From Hyphochytrium catenoides (lineage: Eukaryota > Sar > Hyphochytriomycetes > Hyphochytriales > Hyphochytriaceae): 64,000 nucleotides of DNA. Numbering within the stretch: the first letter of the stretch is position 1; each line of letters opens with the position of its first letter. A program made the position numbers and the translations under genes. The DNA lies in NCBI GenBank assembly GCA_900088475.1, contig FLMG01002540.1:1-64000 (forward strand). Direction: 5' to 3'. Shown here piece by piece: positions 21,901 to 34,600 of the stretch. The notes below the pieces were generated by a model. The model was given only the letters and a program-made list of their open reading frames with translations. It did no database searches and was not told where the DNA came from.

Positions 21901-24900
21901 GGAACCAAGAGGTAGGCAGCCTGTACTGCTTGAAGATCAATGACCCACAGGGGTTCAGATGGATCGGTAGCAACCCTTCAACGATATGGGGCGACCGCCA
22001 GAAACCTGACTAACTCCCTGCGGGTGTCCAGGCCCAGCTGGGCTTGCCGCCGTGAACAAAAGGCGACTCTTCCCGCCCTGCTAGAAGAAGAACTGAATCT
22101 ATCCACACTTATTACTTTGACCCTTGTTGTTGGTTGCATTTATACTGTCGTCTCAAGAGTCGCCCCACAAAAGCGGGGCCGGTAAGGACCACGGCATCCG
22201 ATGGCTCCGCATCTGCAGGGAAGTTGGTGACAGTGGCTATGCGGTGGAAACCCAAACAAGACTTCAAATATACTCATCTATTATGGTAGTAAGCTGCAGT
22301 ACAGACTCACAAGCAAACTGACTGTGGCTACAGAGCACACTTAGGGCTACGTCTAGAACTACGTCGTACTTGTACAGAGAATGAGCAACTCTGGAAAAAC
22401 CATGCTCAACCACTGCCCCTTTCTCTGGCATAATTGCTGATGGTGATAGTATGGCACGTAACAGGGAGATACACCGCAAATGTAGCAATAGCTTGATGAA
22501 TGTTCCCAACTGCAACTCACTTATAGACCAAGTACTTGTAATAGTTCTACCTTCCACAGAGGAGGCCGGTGGATGGGATTTCCCTACATCATCAGCGGCA
22601 GAATGTGCTTCCACTTGCAGAAGATGCTTAGCTTGTGGGTCTACACGCGGGCTTTCAGTTTAGAAGTTTAGGAGGGTCCATCGACGTGGAATCGCATTTT
22701 GCATGAGTTTTTGAAAAAGAGTTGAGACAATATGGCGCATCAACACCTTCTTTACTAACAACCTAAAGGGAAGTGATGGCGTCGATGTTAGGCCCTTCCG
22801 TCTCGAGGCTTTGCTTGGCAGGGGCTCAAGCTTGGAATAATGGCCGAATGAAGGCGCCATTAGCAAGAGATTGAGGGCGTGACCTCATGGCCCATTTGTA
22901 CCTTGAAAGAGGACGGATCTACTTCCACTTGCATCTACACTTTCTCCCATAGTTTAGCAACTACATATCAGCTGCCCCGGGAGCTTTCAGACAAAAGAGC
23001 GGTTGTCATCTTGATTTGGCTCTGCAACTCTACTGGAGGTAGTCCACTTATTCAGGGACCAGGTGATAGAGGGGATCATAGAACCCTCTATTATTGGGCT
23101 CTAAACTGTTGCTAGGAGGCACTTTGGCTGGCTTGGTCATTCCATTGAGTTGGGGCCAATGGTGTCCGTTACAAAGCACCATACGCGTGCCTTTCCTGCC
23201 TTGCCCAAAGCTTCTTCTGCTGGATTTCCGTCCTTATTGCCGCGCGTCACCCCACAATGGGCGAACACAAGGTCACAAGCTGGCACAACTTGCCCTGCAG
23301 CTATAACGCAGAGACAGGGTAGTTCTACCCGACTCAGCTCACAACGGTGTTATAGAGGAGAAAGAACCCTGCCTTATGATACTTCGTCTGAGCAGGTGTT
23401 GTTACCGCCATGTATAGAACCACTCTACACAGCCTTCCCTTCTGACCAATACCTACACAAACCGGATCGTTTCAATCAAGCTTGTCTGGTTTACCCTTGC
23501 TTTGCTTGCTTCATCGTTGACCAAGAAAAGCCTTTCCTTTTGCAGGAGGGTTGTAGATCTACGAGTTCTATCTCTTGGTCATTGATAAATTCTGAACCTG
23601 AGCTTGGTCGATATTGGACCTCTAATGAGGGAATTATTTGGTCCTGAACTCGCCACTTTTGCCCTGGCCCTCCCCTCCGATCCTCGCAGCTGAGTTGACA
23701 CCACTGTTCGCCAATACAATGTGGCGCAGGGGATACAAGGAGAAAGGCCACAATGGGCAAAGGGTCCAAAGCATAGGCTAGCTAACGGATGAAGGCCTAA
23801 CATCCTCTTAACCTCAAGATAATCTGAGGAGGTGGAGGTGGTGGCCCCGCATATGAGAAAAGACTAAATAGACTTTATTATACCCAATGAAACGAGTAGG
23901 CCTAATGGGGAGGGTGGGGCAAATCTTTACCCAGTAATAGCTAGTAGATTACCAGGGCGGATGGGCAGGCTATGCCAATGAGCGACATGTCTGGCACCAA
24001 TGGCCTTCTTCTAACATTCTGCCTAACTTTCCCAAAGGTTCCTATCTTATCTCCTCTTTGACCGGTCCTCATATCTCGATGCAATGAACTAGCCCCTAAA
24101 ACTATTCAATGTATGTCTCTGTCTCTCCTTGGTTGACTCTTACTTAGCATATCTCCCCCAACTCTAGCTAGTACTTGTACCTTGGTGTCTCTCAAACCAA
24201 TCTCTTTCCTCGTAGTTCCACCATCGCTCTTTTCTCCCTTGTCCTATCCCACTCTGTCTCGTCCCCTGCCTGTCAGGTTCTTGTCACCCTATTTTTGGCC
24301 TGTCAATAAGCTCGTACATAGGGCAGGTGAATGAGAACAGAGAACGAGGAAGAAGAAGCGTTCTCCTTTCTCTCCAGTTCTCAGTCGCTCGGGCTCGTTG
24401 TTCCTGTCTCTCTTGTTGCCTAGGACGCTGTCACTTTCTAGTTAAGTAAGCTACTCTTTCTGTTCTGGTAGGTCCTCTCTTCCTCAATCTGTCTGTTTGG
24501 CTTGGCGAAGCAGAGAGCGGGAACGTGGGGTACAAAGGTCTTCTTCGAACGATGATGAGGGGCTTAGGGCCTGATATGGCGAGGAAAGGGAGGCTAGGAG
24601 AAAAAGGGATGCGAGAGGATTACAAAAGGAGGTGATACAAATAGACCGCTCAGCCAGAGAGACAGAAAAGTGTGGCAAAGCTGAATGAGAGGACCAAGAG
24701 CCAATAAATCAAGAGAGAGAAACAGGGAGAGAGAAGGTGGTGGAGAAGATGAGAAGAAAGAGTCCCTTCTCCTTCTCTCACAGTCCCACCACACAGCGTC
24801 TGGCTATAATTAACGTCTGACAGTACTGAAAACGTGGAAAAGCTACCTTTCTACATCCTTCTATCTTACTCTGGCCACACTGCCTCCTCTTTCTCTCTGC

Positions 24901-25255
24901 TTGCTGCCCCCACCTCTATTGTCCTACGAAAGCCGACATCTTTTCCATCCCTATCTAGCCTGCTCTAGCCTTCTCCATCCTTCTTGTGTCCTCTCTTCAC
25001 TTGTCTCTTTCAACACTGATTTGCCTCCTGGCCAGTCCTGTCCACAACTAGACTTCTTGCAGACTAGGAGGAGTACAACTCAGCCGCGCCTGCCCTAGAA
25101 GCAGAGCGCAGTTTCTTTTTGGGACAGAAAGGGAATTTTGTAAGGATTGTGGTCCCTGTCTTGTCGATCGGCGTTGTAGCGAGCAACTCTAACTCTCACT
25201 TTTACATTGGGAGGCTGAGGAGTTTTTGAAGATTCCGAGCTCACGCTATTTGACC
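18949..25255. other. Gene-poor stretch
   Basis: About 6.3 kb without a convincing gene. Short ORFs occur on both strands (for example 19846-20052, 20903-21091 minus, 23150-23647), but none shows recognisable motifs. A 62-codon minus frame at 20903-21091 (MFDAMTVAIAGCMRRYVSD, then LTADDLEFLFDRFF) has protein-like composition but no clear partner exons. The last 900 bases are pyrimidine-rich on the plus strand, consistent with the promoter and leader of the next gene. I saw no terminal repeats, transposase or reverse-transcriptase motifs, but a decayed element cannot be excluded by eye. Confidence 0.4.
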
Positions 25256-26434
25256 ATGATTGAGACATTGAGTAGCCACTATCATCACCGTCACCAGATC
25301 CTTCCAGGCTCACACACAATCATGAACAGCGATCCCTCATCAGTTAGATTTGAGGGCTATCGTGGACCAGGAGTTCAGGAGTACGTCCCTCCTCTACCTA
25401 AGCTTCTCTCTGCTGGCCCTGGAGGCAAGCTTGCATCACGATCTCCAGGCCTCACTATCTCAACCTCAGCCCCACCCATGGCTTCGACGAATCCATCTCC
25501 AACAAGTGTTAGCAGCCTAGATGACCGTAGCCTGAACAGCTCTGACGAGATGATGATCCGTGCCAGGGTCAGCAGCACGCCATCCTCCTCGTCACCTGTC
25601 AGTTCTTCGTCGCCTTCTAAGACTAGAAAGCTATCGACTACCACACCCAGCAGCAGCAACGAATCTAGGACTCAACTCTCAGCCAAGAAGCAGAAGACTG
25701 GCGATAAGCCTACCAAGAAGCATCCAAAGTGCCTCTACGAGAACTGCACCAAGTTTGCAAGGCGTGTTGGCGAGTTTCAGTACTGCATGCGCCATTTGCC
25801 GAAGAATATGAAGCGGTGGTGTATTGTGTGTAACGAGCACATCGCTCAATACGCTGGCAGGAAGTGTGCTTCGTGCGCAGGCAAGGCTTCCACACCTGTG
25901 GCAAGCACCGCTATTAAGAAGGTCGAATACCTACCCAAGCAATACAGCCCGATGTCGGGAATAACCCACGGCGTGGGTTATCATCATCCCACACAGCCTA
26001 CATCCTCTCCATCCTCTCGATCAGCCTACCATCATGCTCACCAAATGGTGAATGGCATGCCGTCTCCCATGGCCCGAGGTCATCATCACCCTATGCCATC
26101 ATCATCCGGAGCTGAGGACTGGTACTACGGAAGTACTTCTATGGCTGCGGCTGGCCGTCCGATGCATGGGCACACTGGGGTTGGGTATGGAGAATATTTG
26201 AGCATGATTCATGAGCTTTCTGCGTTTCACGCTCAGAATGGGCTTCCTAGCCCGACATACCGGGAACCAGCGGGCCACATGTGGATGCAGCCCTCTCATT
26301 GCAAATCTGTTCAACAAACAACACACGGGTACCATCATCCAGCGGTGCATCCATTCGCCGCCACCAGCAGTGGCATCTACGGGGCCCCACAAGTTGCGCA
26401 ACAATGTCAGGTTGTCAATCAAGCGCAGTATTGA
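25256..26434 (+). CDS. WRKY19-like Cys/His zinc-finger protein
   Basis: Single-exon frame of 392 codons from the ATG at 25256; the ATG at 25322 (MNSDPSSVRFEGY) is an alternative start. The N-terminal 150 residues are Ser/Thr/Pro-rich and disordered-looking, ending in a lysine-rich segment (KKQKTGDKPTKKHPK). A compact Cys/His cluster follows: CLYENCTKFARRVGEFQYC, then MRHLPKNMKRWC, CNEH and CASC. This C-x4-C-x3-A-R-x-G-x-C-x2-H pattern resembles the zinc-finger repeats of WRKY19-like proteins, which are abundant in oomycetes and other heterokonts. The C-terminal half is rich in His, Pro, Ser and Tyr (HHPTQPTSSPSS). Nuclear regulatory function is probable from composition and from the finger, but no targets are known. 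This is one of the few intronless genes in the window. Confidence 0.65.
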   Translation: MIETLSSHYHHRHQILPGSHTIMNSDPSSVRFEGYRGPGVQEYVPPLPKLLSAGPGGKLASRSPGLTISTSAPPMASTNPSPTSVSSLDDRSLNSSDEMMIRARVSSTPSSSSPVSSSSPSKTRKLSTTTPSSSNESRTQLSAKKQKTGDKPTKKHPKCLYENCTKFARRVGEFQYCMRHLPKNMKRWCIVCNEHIAQYAGRKCASCAGKASTPVASTAIKKVEYLPKQYSPMSGITHGVGYHHPTQPTSSPSSRSAYHHAHQMVNGMPSPMARGHHHPMPSSSGAEDWYYGSTSMAAAGRPMHGHTGVGYGEYLSMIHELSAFHAQNGLPSPTYREPAGHMWMQPSHCKSVQQTTHGYHHPAVHPFAATSSGIYGAPQVAQQCQVVNQAQY

Positions 26435-28197
26435 TGGGCTGAAACCGGATGATGCTAGTGCTACGTGTCGTTATCAAAGAAAGATGCGGTCGCTTGTCAA
26501 TGGAGACACGTTCAACTCATGCACACTCTGGGAGAAAAGACAAGCATGGCGACTAGTATTATTTATTATGGACCTTCTTAGGGAAGCCCATTGTAGCACA
26601 TTGACGTTTGGGATTAGCCCCACAATTTTTGCAAGAGATCTCGCGATCTCATCTGCTTGCATCCTATCGATCCCCACCACTGATGGCAAGAATCTTCCTC
26701 GTTATTCTGCCATTTTTGTTCAGTGCGTGGCTTAGGCTTTAGTTTCACCCTCTTTGATGAACATTAAGACAGTCATTGTAACCAACGCTACCGTTTCCTT
26801 TTACATCTATCTACGTCCAGAAGGATGCCAACAAATCGTTGCTGTTCTTTCCGCTTCCGCGTTGATTGATGTTGAGCTGGAATTGAGAGCATCTCTTTGT
26901 TGCTCTCCCATTTGTTAACAACCATCAGGAAGGGAGTGGACGAAGGACAAATGAAGCTTGTGTGACCAATAATAAATGGTGATTACTACTGAGACCATAA
27001 TAAAAGCAGGAGGGGAAAAGAAATACATCATTATAAATGATGATGGTGATGTCCCGACCACCACCACAACATTCGTTATTCATTCATTCATTCTTCGCGG
27101 CCAGCGCGGAGCTCCACGTAGCAGCAAGCACGACGACGTCATTGATAGTCGTCCCCTGTTAATAACGAACGCGGTTGGGACTCTGTCGTCGTCCAATTCA
27201 TCATGGGACGTAGTTCCGTCGGGTATTGTCCATCGCCCTGAGGATCGTAACTAGCTAGTTGCAACTGCTTCTTCAACCTACCAACAAGGAGTTGAAAGAT
27301 GCAATGATTGATGCTGCTGCTGATGAATGATGATAAATGAAGATGAGAACGAAGGAGTATGGTGCCTGAGGTACACGGGTGCTAATGTTCTTGGTACACT
27401 TATCCTGGTATCCGAGCCCCCTTATTATGAAAGGCAACCAGAACTATAAAAGTTGCGACAAAGTCAGGTCAAGCAAGTTGGTGGGGATTTTAGCTCCTTC
27501 TCCGGTTACCCCAGATCGGAAGCCTAGCTTCATATATATATAGCAAGTAACCTTATTGCCTCCTTACTAGGGGGAATTAATGCGAGAACATTTGGACAGA
27601 TCGCTTTGAAAAGCGTCATTTTGACGATCCTGCACATTTCACCCTCAAATCTTTCCAAAAGCTTCTCTGTTCCTTGATGCTATCAGTTCTTGTGCGGTCA
27701 CCCAATCATCACCCTCAACAAGAAGACATCACTCAGATGAGTGTCCACGCACCACAGGGAACCAGAAACTCCGATGGACTTGAAACACAATACGAAGCCG
27801 TTGTTAAGTGTCGGACCAGCAGGCGGCTCTGCTGAGGGTTGAAACCCGGATTGTTTTTCATTCTCAACGGGACGTGTAGAAAACAATTGGTAGTCACCCA
27901 CGACTTCCATCAGTGCCATTGTTTGACGGAGGTGGGGTCTACGTTCCACCAGCCACTGATACTGGTGGTACCCCACGTCGGTCGTGGCGCAGTCTTCTTA
28001 TTATTATAGAGAACCACAACAGTTTAGTGAGATATTTCGTTTGGCGCAACGTTCTTCTCTACTGTGGCTAAGAAGGCGCCTTCTTTACAGACGTCTTTAC
28101 AACAAGAAGGACAGGGCATCCTCCAACGCTCGCGTGATGACGACCAAGTAGCTCAGTGAGGCCTTCAACCGGCGCTTTTAATACTAATAAGCGTAGA
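26435..28197. other. Intergenic region
   Basis: About 1.8 kb of AT-richer sequence with short ORFs only. The minus frame 27698-27976 (92 codons) lacks recognisable features. Short GAT/ATGATG runs occur (around 27020-27060 and 27300-27350). No RNA gene was identified. Confidence 0.4.
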
Positions 28198-28890
28198 ATG
28201 GGTTCCCTAAATGCAGAAGTATCAAGTGCTACAGCACCTAACGGGCTCCATGATGACGAATACATCCAACGACCGGCAACCCTGTCAGATAATCTCTCGG
28301 CGATCGTAGCTCAGGTCAACGGTTGCTACAGAGGGGATGGCAGTCGACTGGGTTGGACGACTGAGGCGGACCTCATAGATGGACAANNNNNNNNNNNNNN
28401 NNNNNNNNNNNNNNNNNNNNNNNNNNNNNNNNNNNNNNNNNNNNNNNNTCGCAGAAGATCAGCCCAAACTGAGCTTGGCGGCTCTACTGCTGCTACTACT
28501 GACGATGGAGGAGATCAGCGTGAGCAAGAAGAGGAGAACGAGGGGATTGTTGTTGTTGGGACAGTGCTCCTGGAGCACAAGGGTGACAAAGCTTACCTTG
28601 GTATGTTGACGGTTCGGCCCAACATACAGCGGGCGGGTCTCGGAAAGAAGCTACTGGCAGCTGCCGAAGACTATGTAGCAACGACTTGGCACTTAAATCG
28701 AGTGGAAATGTTTGTAATATCAACCAGGGCAGAGATTATAGCCTTCTATGAGCGCCGAGGTTATGTTATGACATCAAGAAGAGAGCCGTCGTTCCCTTAT
28801 GGTGATCCAAGGTGCGGAATGCCAAAACGTGATGATCTCCAGTTTGTAGTCATGGAGAAGAGACTAGAAAGTTCTCCGTCAACGTCATAA
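28198..28890 (+). CDS. GNAT-family N-acetyltransferase
   Basis: A single frame from the ATG at 28198 (MGSLNAEVSSATAPNG) to TAA ending at 28890, about 230 codons including the N run. The N-terminal part (RPATLSDNLSAIVAQVN, then SRLGWTTEADLIDGQ) matches bacterial-type GNAT proteins that carry a GWTTEADL block near the start. The acetyl-CoA-binding motif A is VRPNIQRAGLGKKLL (the R/Q-x-x-G-x-G signature). A following block (AEIIAFYERRGYVMTSR) is the usual motif B region. An acidic Gln/Glu-rich insert (GGDQREQEEENEG) lies just before the beta strand GIVVVGTVLLEHK. It should transfer an acetyl group from acetyl-CoA to an amine of unknown identity. The 62-base N run falls in the N-terminal half; the frame is kept across it. 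Confidence 0.85.
   Translation: MGSLNAEVSSATAPNGLHDDEYIQRPATLSDNLSAIVAQVNGCYRGDGSRLGWTTEADLIDGQXXXXXXXXXXXXXXXXXXXXXRRRSAQTELGGSTAATTDDGGDQREQEEENEGIVVVGTVLLEHKGDKAYLGMLTVRPNIQRAGLGKKLLAAAEDYVATTWHLNRVEMFVISTRAEIIAFYERRGYVMTSRREPSFPYGDPRCGMPKRDDLQFVVMEKRLESSPSTS
28387..28448. other. Run of 62 N inside the GNAT gene
   Basis: An assembly gap or masked segment within the coding frame. The reading frame on both sides agrees with the gap length as given. Confidence 0.95.
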
Positions 28891-31693
28891 GGTTAAGAAG
28901 CATGCATAATATTATGGCACAGCAGCAAAAAACGATATCATTGAGTCTACTACTAGGCCCCGACCAAACCCCTTGACCTAATAATTAGCAACCACCTGTC
29001 GTGTTTTATTATTATACTTGCGGGTGACTTTTCTTCTAGCCTGCCTGGTGGCCTGCTTGATCCGCTTAACAGCCTGTCAGTATGTCGAGCTCCCTTCTGC
29101 CATTCGAATTCACCTTCAAATAGACATCAGCACTCTTCTTTTATGTATGCGTGATAATTCCCCCCTGCTGCCCTTCTGCTTTCCTCAGATGCGAAGGCAT
29201 CCAACCAGGAGGGACGTACGCTTAGTACTGGGTCAAAATCTGCTCTTTTTCCTCGACGACAGCTCTACATCGACCACGAGGGACAGAGAGATACTCGATC
29301 TTCTGGCTCTCGTTTCGCAACATCCTTGCAAAAGTTGCTTCCAGAGCTCCTTGCCTTCATAGCTACTATTATCCTGTAACCAGGAAGAGGAGGAGGTGAT
29401 AATAATACTCCGGAGTATTATAGTCCGTAGTCGACCAGGATTTCCGTTGAACTGCTGCTGCATCTTCTACTACATCTGTACGAGTCCGTCCATAACAGGC
29501 ATGACAAACAGAGCTACTGCCTTCTCCACGTCCTCCGGGGCGGCCTTTGATTTGCAGACACAGAAGCACGTCAAGGTCATCTACTCCATCCATTATTGTT
29601 GACCACCCATCGAGGATGTCACCACAGTTGGTTTGTTGTTGGTGACAAGGGGACATGATGATCATCGTTACCAGAAGAGATTCTAACTGAATAATGTTAA
29701 TGCATGATGATAAACCGCCGGCGATCTGATAATGTAGCAAAATTAGTGATAAAGAATTTGATGGTGATGGACACTACGACAGGAGAGACTGCGTAGTAGA
29801 GGGAGGGTAGTATATGTTTGTTGTGTGCGGATAATGATGATGGGGTCACGGTGGACGGAGGCGAACAAAAACGTTAAAAAAAAAACGGCAAAGGCGGCAA
29901 AGCTGCTGTTACTTACTATAAGAGCAGAGCTAACTAAATCTCCGCAAACGAAGGGAGAATCCTTATATGTAGGTCTTCTCGCGATTCCGGGTTTTCGAAT
30001 AAAGCCTGGTGGCATTACTGCGATCCAGCCCCAGATGGATCTTCATTGTCGCCTGCTATTATTATTTGTGGTGTGTTTCTGAGACGGATAATAGATGATG
30101 GTTGGATTGTTGGCCGTAGTACTGTAAGAACTAAGCAAAAGAGCTGCTGCCTTGTCCATAACCAAAAATCACAAGGGAAAGAACTAACTAAGTAAATTAA
30201 GAGAAATGATGATGATGATGCGTCATGGCAACGTAAACAGACCCACATCGGCGACGCTCGTTATGAAGATTACCAAGAAGAAGAAGATAGAGACATTGAC
30301 TAGGAACTAGCAGTAGTAAGAAAAATTATATAGGGAAATAGGAATGATAGAAGTTTCTACGACGAAGGTTTTGCTGATGTCTGATCACAAACCACCACAA
30401 ACCGCAATTGTGTGTTGACATTGGACACTACTTCTTGCTGTTCATCATTCAGCTCACTCACGGGTAAAAGGATAACGATAAAGCACGGAATAAGAATAAT
30501 CTTCACTCTTTGTCGTCTCTAAAACTTCATTGACCGTCTACAGTACAGTTCCATAAGAACTGAAGGCCTTATTATTAGTTTTAGGAACTTCGTAGAGATT
30601 TGTTAGCCTTCTCTAGGGCCTTACTCTAATTATTGCGCCGTTACATGATTAGAAGACCAAACGGGAAAGAGCATATTAGTCGTTAGCGACTATCTAGGGG
30701 TATCAGGGAGCGGTATTACTACAGCCTTCCCCACATGATAGTTGCGACACTAGCTCAGTCGACTAGCTAGTCTGAGACGAGCGCCACAGGGGCATATTAT
30801 TACTGCAAGGTTTGCTGTAAAACTTTATGGCAAGAAGCCAAGCCAGAGAATTTGGTGCTGGCTTTTACTTGCGGCAACCCCCTGGAGTTGGTCTGTCTAA
30901 AAAATATATATCTGTGAGTTTTCAGTTCCCTACCTCGGGCATCCTCTGTCATCTAGCTTACTCAATTTCACTATTGCCTTACTCACACCTCTTACCACTC
31001 TGTCTTGAGTTGCATTACGCTTGCATTATTTCTTTTTCCTCGTTCCTATTCTCTAACTACTAGTTCCTACTCATCTCGTTTCGCCTTCCTTTTCTTGGTT
31101 TCCTGCACTTCCCATTTCCCGCTTCCCACAACATCTAAGAAGGACTCCCGTCTTGAACAAAAGCCCAATAAACAAGCAACAAACAGCGACCCTGATTCTG
31201 CTCAATCTGGCCCAAATAACCTCGAGAAACAACGGAGTAGAGTTACATAAAACACTGTACTTTTCACAATCGGATGGAAGACAGAGTATGACAGAGAGAT
31301 GGCTCAGCAGTGAGAACCAAGGGAAGAGTAAATATGTGCTCTTGAAGAAGAAAGAGCGTAGCGCAAGGCGAAAGAGACAGACGCACAGGCTGGTCTGGGA
31401 CAATCGCCGCCTGCCATCACACATTGATCGTACTAGCTGTCATCGGTAAGCTGAGAGCTTCATGAAGCTTTGTTGCTAGAGGTCCAAACAACTCTGATAG
31501 AATAGACATTCCTGTTCCGTGCAACCCAGCGCTTCCTCGAGGCACAAAAGCTGTCAGATCAGCCTGATTGTTGACAGACGTTTGGAGCTTCTCAATTTCT
31601 CTTGCAAGCGGGGTTCTGTGAGAAAGATAAGAAACTAGGATGAACTCATTCCTTTGCCGCTTTTAGAGGCGTATCCCTATATACCAATCCATC
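28891..31693. other. Gene-poor stretch
   Basis: About 2.8 kb with short ORFs only. The frame 29018-29362 (+) begins hydrophobic (VTFLLACLVACLIRL) but has no ATG. A short ATG/GAT run lies at 30206-30220. The region before 31694 is the promoter and leader of the kinase gene. No RNA gene was seen. Confidence 0.4.
30206..30220. repeat. Short ATG trinucleotide repeat
   Basis: Five tandem ATG units in non-coding sequence. This is a simple microsatellite, with no function implied. Confidence 0.6.
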
Positions 31694-34600
31694 ATGGGGA
31701 ACGCCCCAGCGACAATGAAAGGGTTACCTGACAGCCCCGCAGAAGAGAAGGCGGATGACTCCTTTACGATGCAGGTAGGCGGGTTCTTAGGTGCTAGAGT
31801 ACAAAGCTATACTTAGCTGCACTTTACCTTTCTACAGCTTCATTGGTCCTCGAAGATCTCAACGGTCTCATTGCGTCTTCACGAAGTCCCTCACCTCCCT
31901 TGATATGTCTTACGCCTGAGCACCGCTGCCAAATCTTGTGCGTCCTCGTTCTGCTTTGCACCTAACTAACTTCGCAACCCCACATCACCTTACGTTTGCA
32001 TTTCCGGCATATTTTCCACCGCACAATGTTCCTTACACTAGAACATTATGGAGGATCTCCGCTTGGTGCAATGGGAAGGCTATGTGGAAAAGCAGAGTGA
32101 AGTGCTTAAGCAATGGAGGCAGCGATACTTTGTCTTGGAGGGCAGAGTGCTCTATTGTAAGCCAGCTGCCCACAAGGCTCCTGCCAGTTTCCTTGGACAA
32201 GTCCACTTGCCCTTCTGGTCTTCTCTCTCCTTCACCTTAGGCGTGTCGCACCTGGCTAATTGTGTCGTATTCTTGTAAACGATGCTGATTACTGTTCTAC
32301 CCAGACTATGCTTCCAAGCAACAAGCGATGGATAAGAGAACAAATAGGGGCCAATTGTATATAACAAATGTACGATCTCTGATCTCCTGGAGTGAGTATT
32401 GTCTCCTCAACCTTGTTTCCGTGACCTTTCAGGCTTACGCTGAGGACTATGCTGCTCCTAATCCTAATGCTCGCCCGCTTTACGGCTTTGCTGTGGAACT
32501 GAGCAGCAAGAAAGTTTTGCATTGTGCAACCTACGGAGAGTTTGAACGATCCGCATGGGTTCAGTGGATGCAGGTACGCCGATCGCACACTGGCCACCTG
32601 CAGTCATATGAAGATTAAATAGAAGGGAAATAGGATAGAAGATTCCATCTGGGCCCCTGTGCTAAGTCGTGCTAGAATGACCGGCGTTAATATCATCTCG
32701 GGTTGAGTTGACTGCCCAGACTGACCCTTACTGTCATTCAAGATTGCCATTTCGGCGTCGAAGGCCGAAAGACTTGAAGCAGAGAGTGCACTTTCTGAAG
32801 TCTTTCAGTCCATGAAAGCAGCTTATGATCAGTTCTCCCCGGAGGAAAGAAGAGAAAAGCTCACAGCCCACTTTTTGAAGGAGGCTCTATGCTCTCGGAA
32901 GCTCTGCATGGAGCTGTTACCTCTTGTCAATAGAGGTTAGACAACTTAGACTTTACTCTCTTCGCTTTGCCCTGATAGAATCAATCCACCTTATCCGCTA
33001 CTTACTCCCTTCCCTCCAATTACTTCTTATGCGTCCAGCTGGTGCCGTCTATCAATTCTAGGTAGTCTCTGCTTGTTGCTGACTATTGTCCTGTAGAAAT
33101 TGTATTGAAGCAGAACTATCCCAAGTCTGTACCTTTCTCTGGTACTTTTAACGGCCGAGAGGGCCTCGTTTGCTTCTTTGAGCTTTGGACAGGGAATCTC
33201 CATCAGAAAGATCTGGCACTAAAGCTGAAGAAGGTGTGTGCTGGTTTTAGGGTGGAAATTTTAATAGGTGGTAGGACGTACTTGAGTTGCTCGCGAGTGA
33301 AGGAGCTGAGCTGAACTTCTATCTATGCCTGGAGATTGTTTAGGGGCACGTCGGCGGATGTCGTGCCAAGCGATAGCGAAGGACTGACGCAGAGCCGTAA
33401 CTCTGCACAGTTATGGTTTAGAAGTCTGATCCTCGATAGCTTCACAGGGGCCACGTTCTTTAGCAAATATATAGGGGATAGACGAACGAAAGAAGCAGGG
33501 AATGCCTTTTAAGTGCGTGGCGTGATATCTCCACCCAAACTGACTACATTCTAACGCAGTGTAAGGACAATGAGCTTCTATACGAGGGCAAAGAGACTAT
33601 ATTTTTGGAGCAAGTAACAGTTCAAGGTCCCAAGCTTATAGAAACTGAGCAGCGATTTGACCTTCTTGTCACTGTTGATCCCTTTGGCCTTCCACTCATT
33701 GTGGAGAAGGTGGTCGGACCAGATCTCATACAAAGGTGAACAAGCCTGCCTTAGCTCCCCGCCGTCCCCTAAATACTTCGTTTGGACCTCAATCTTTTCG
33801 TCTTGACGTGATCACTGTTTATAAGACAAGCCTAACTGTAGCGCACGACTACCTGCTGCCGCTCTTATATCGTAGCATTTGGCAAAACAGTTTGGTGACG
33901 GGGCGCTGCACATACAATCCATACTCCCACGCACGAGAAGGAATCAATCCAGCCTTTCATACTCCTGTGGATATTCAGTCTTTTAAAACTAGGAGAACTC
34001 TAAGCCTGACAATGGCAGACTTCGAACCTATCAGACTAATAGGGAGAGGATCTTTCGGAATGGTAGGCTCGGGCGTGCTTTGGTCAAACGCTCTGCTTTG
34101 TTCGCCAATTACCTTGACGATCTTGACATTGACGCTCGATTCTTGTCTCTATGTTTGAGTATATACCTGCTGTGCAGTTATTGGAAAGTGCATAGTGTTT
34201 ACTTTGAAGCATCCTCCTATCTCTCTACTATATTGTCAATTGGAAGAGAGCTCAAACATACTCTACCCTGTCTTGTATACTTACCATCTGATCTGAAGGT
34301 CATTCTCGCACGGCGAAAGCGCGACAAGAAGCTCTACGCTATCAAAGTGATAGACAAGACCCGACTGGATGAAGACAGTATATCGCGCCTAGAGACAGAG
34401 ACCTTAGTAGGGATGTACAGTCGGCATCCTTATCTTTGTGGTGTGCAGTTCGCTTTCCATTCACCAACCAAGATTTTCCTGGGAATGAAGTTCTACTGTG
34501 GAGGAGACTTACGGTACCACATCTACCATGAGGTAAGCTTTTAGGAAATAGAACGGTGGCGAGGTATCGTTTCCAGAGATTGCATGCGACCTTTGCGCTC

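Noticed and set aside
20903-24000. Possible decayed transposable element
   Set aside because: I found no transposase, reverse transcriptase or integrase motifs and no terminal repeats by eye. A repeat library search would settle it.
29018-29362. ORF with a signal-peptide-like start
   Set aside because: It has no ATG, no recognisable mature domain and no adjoining exon in phase.
30740-30780. AGCTCAGTCGA-like D-arm sequence
   Set aside because: The surrounding bases form an unrelated short palindrome, with no anticodon arm or T-loop.
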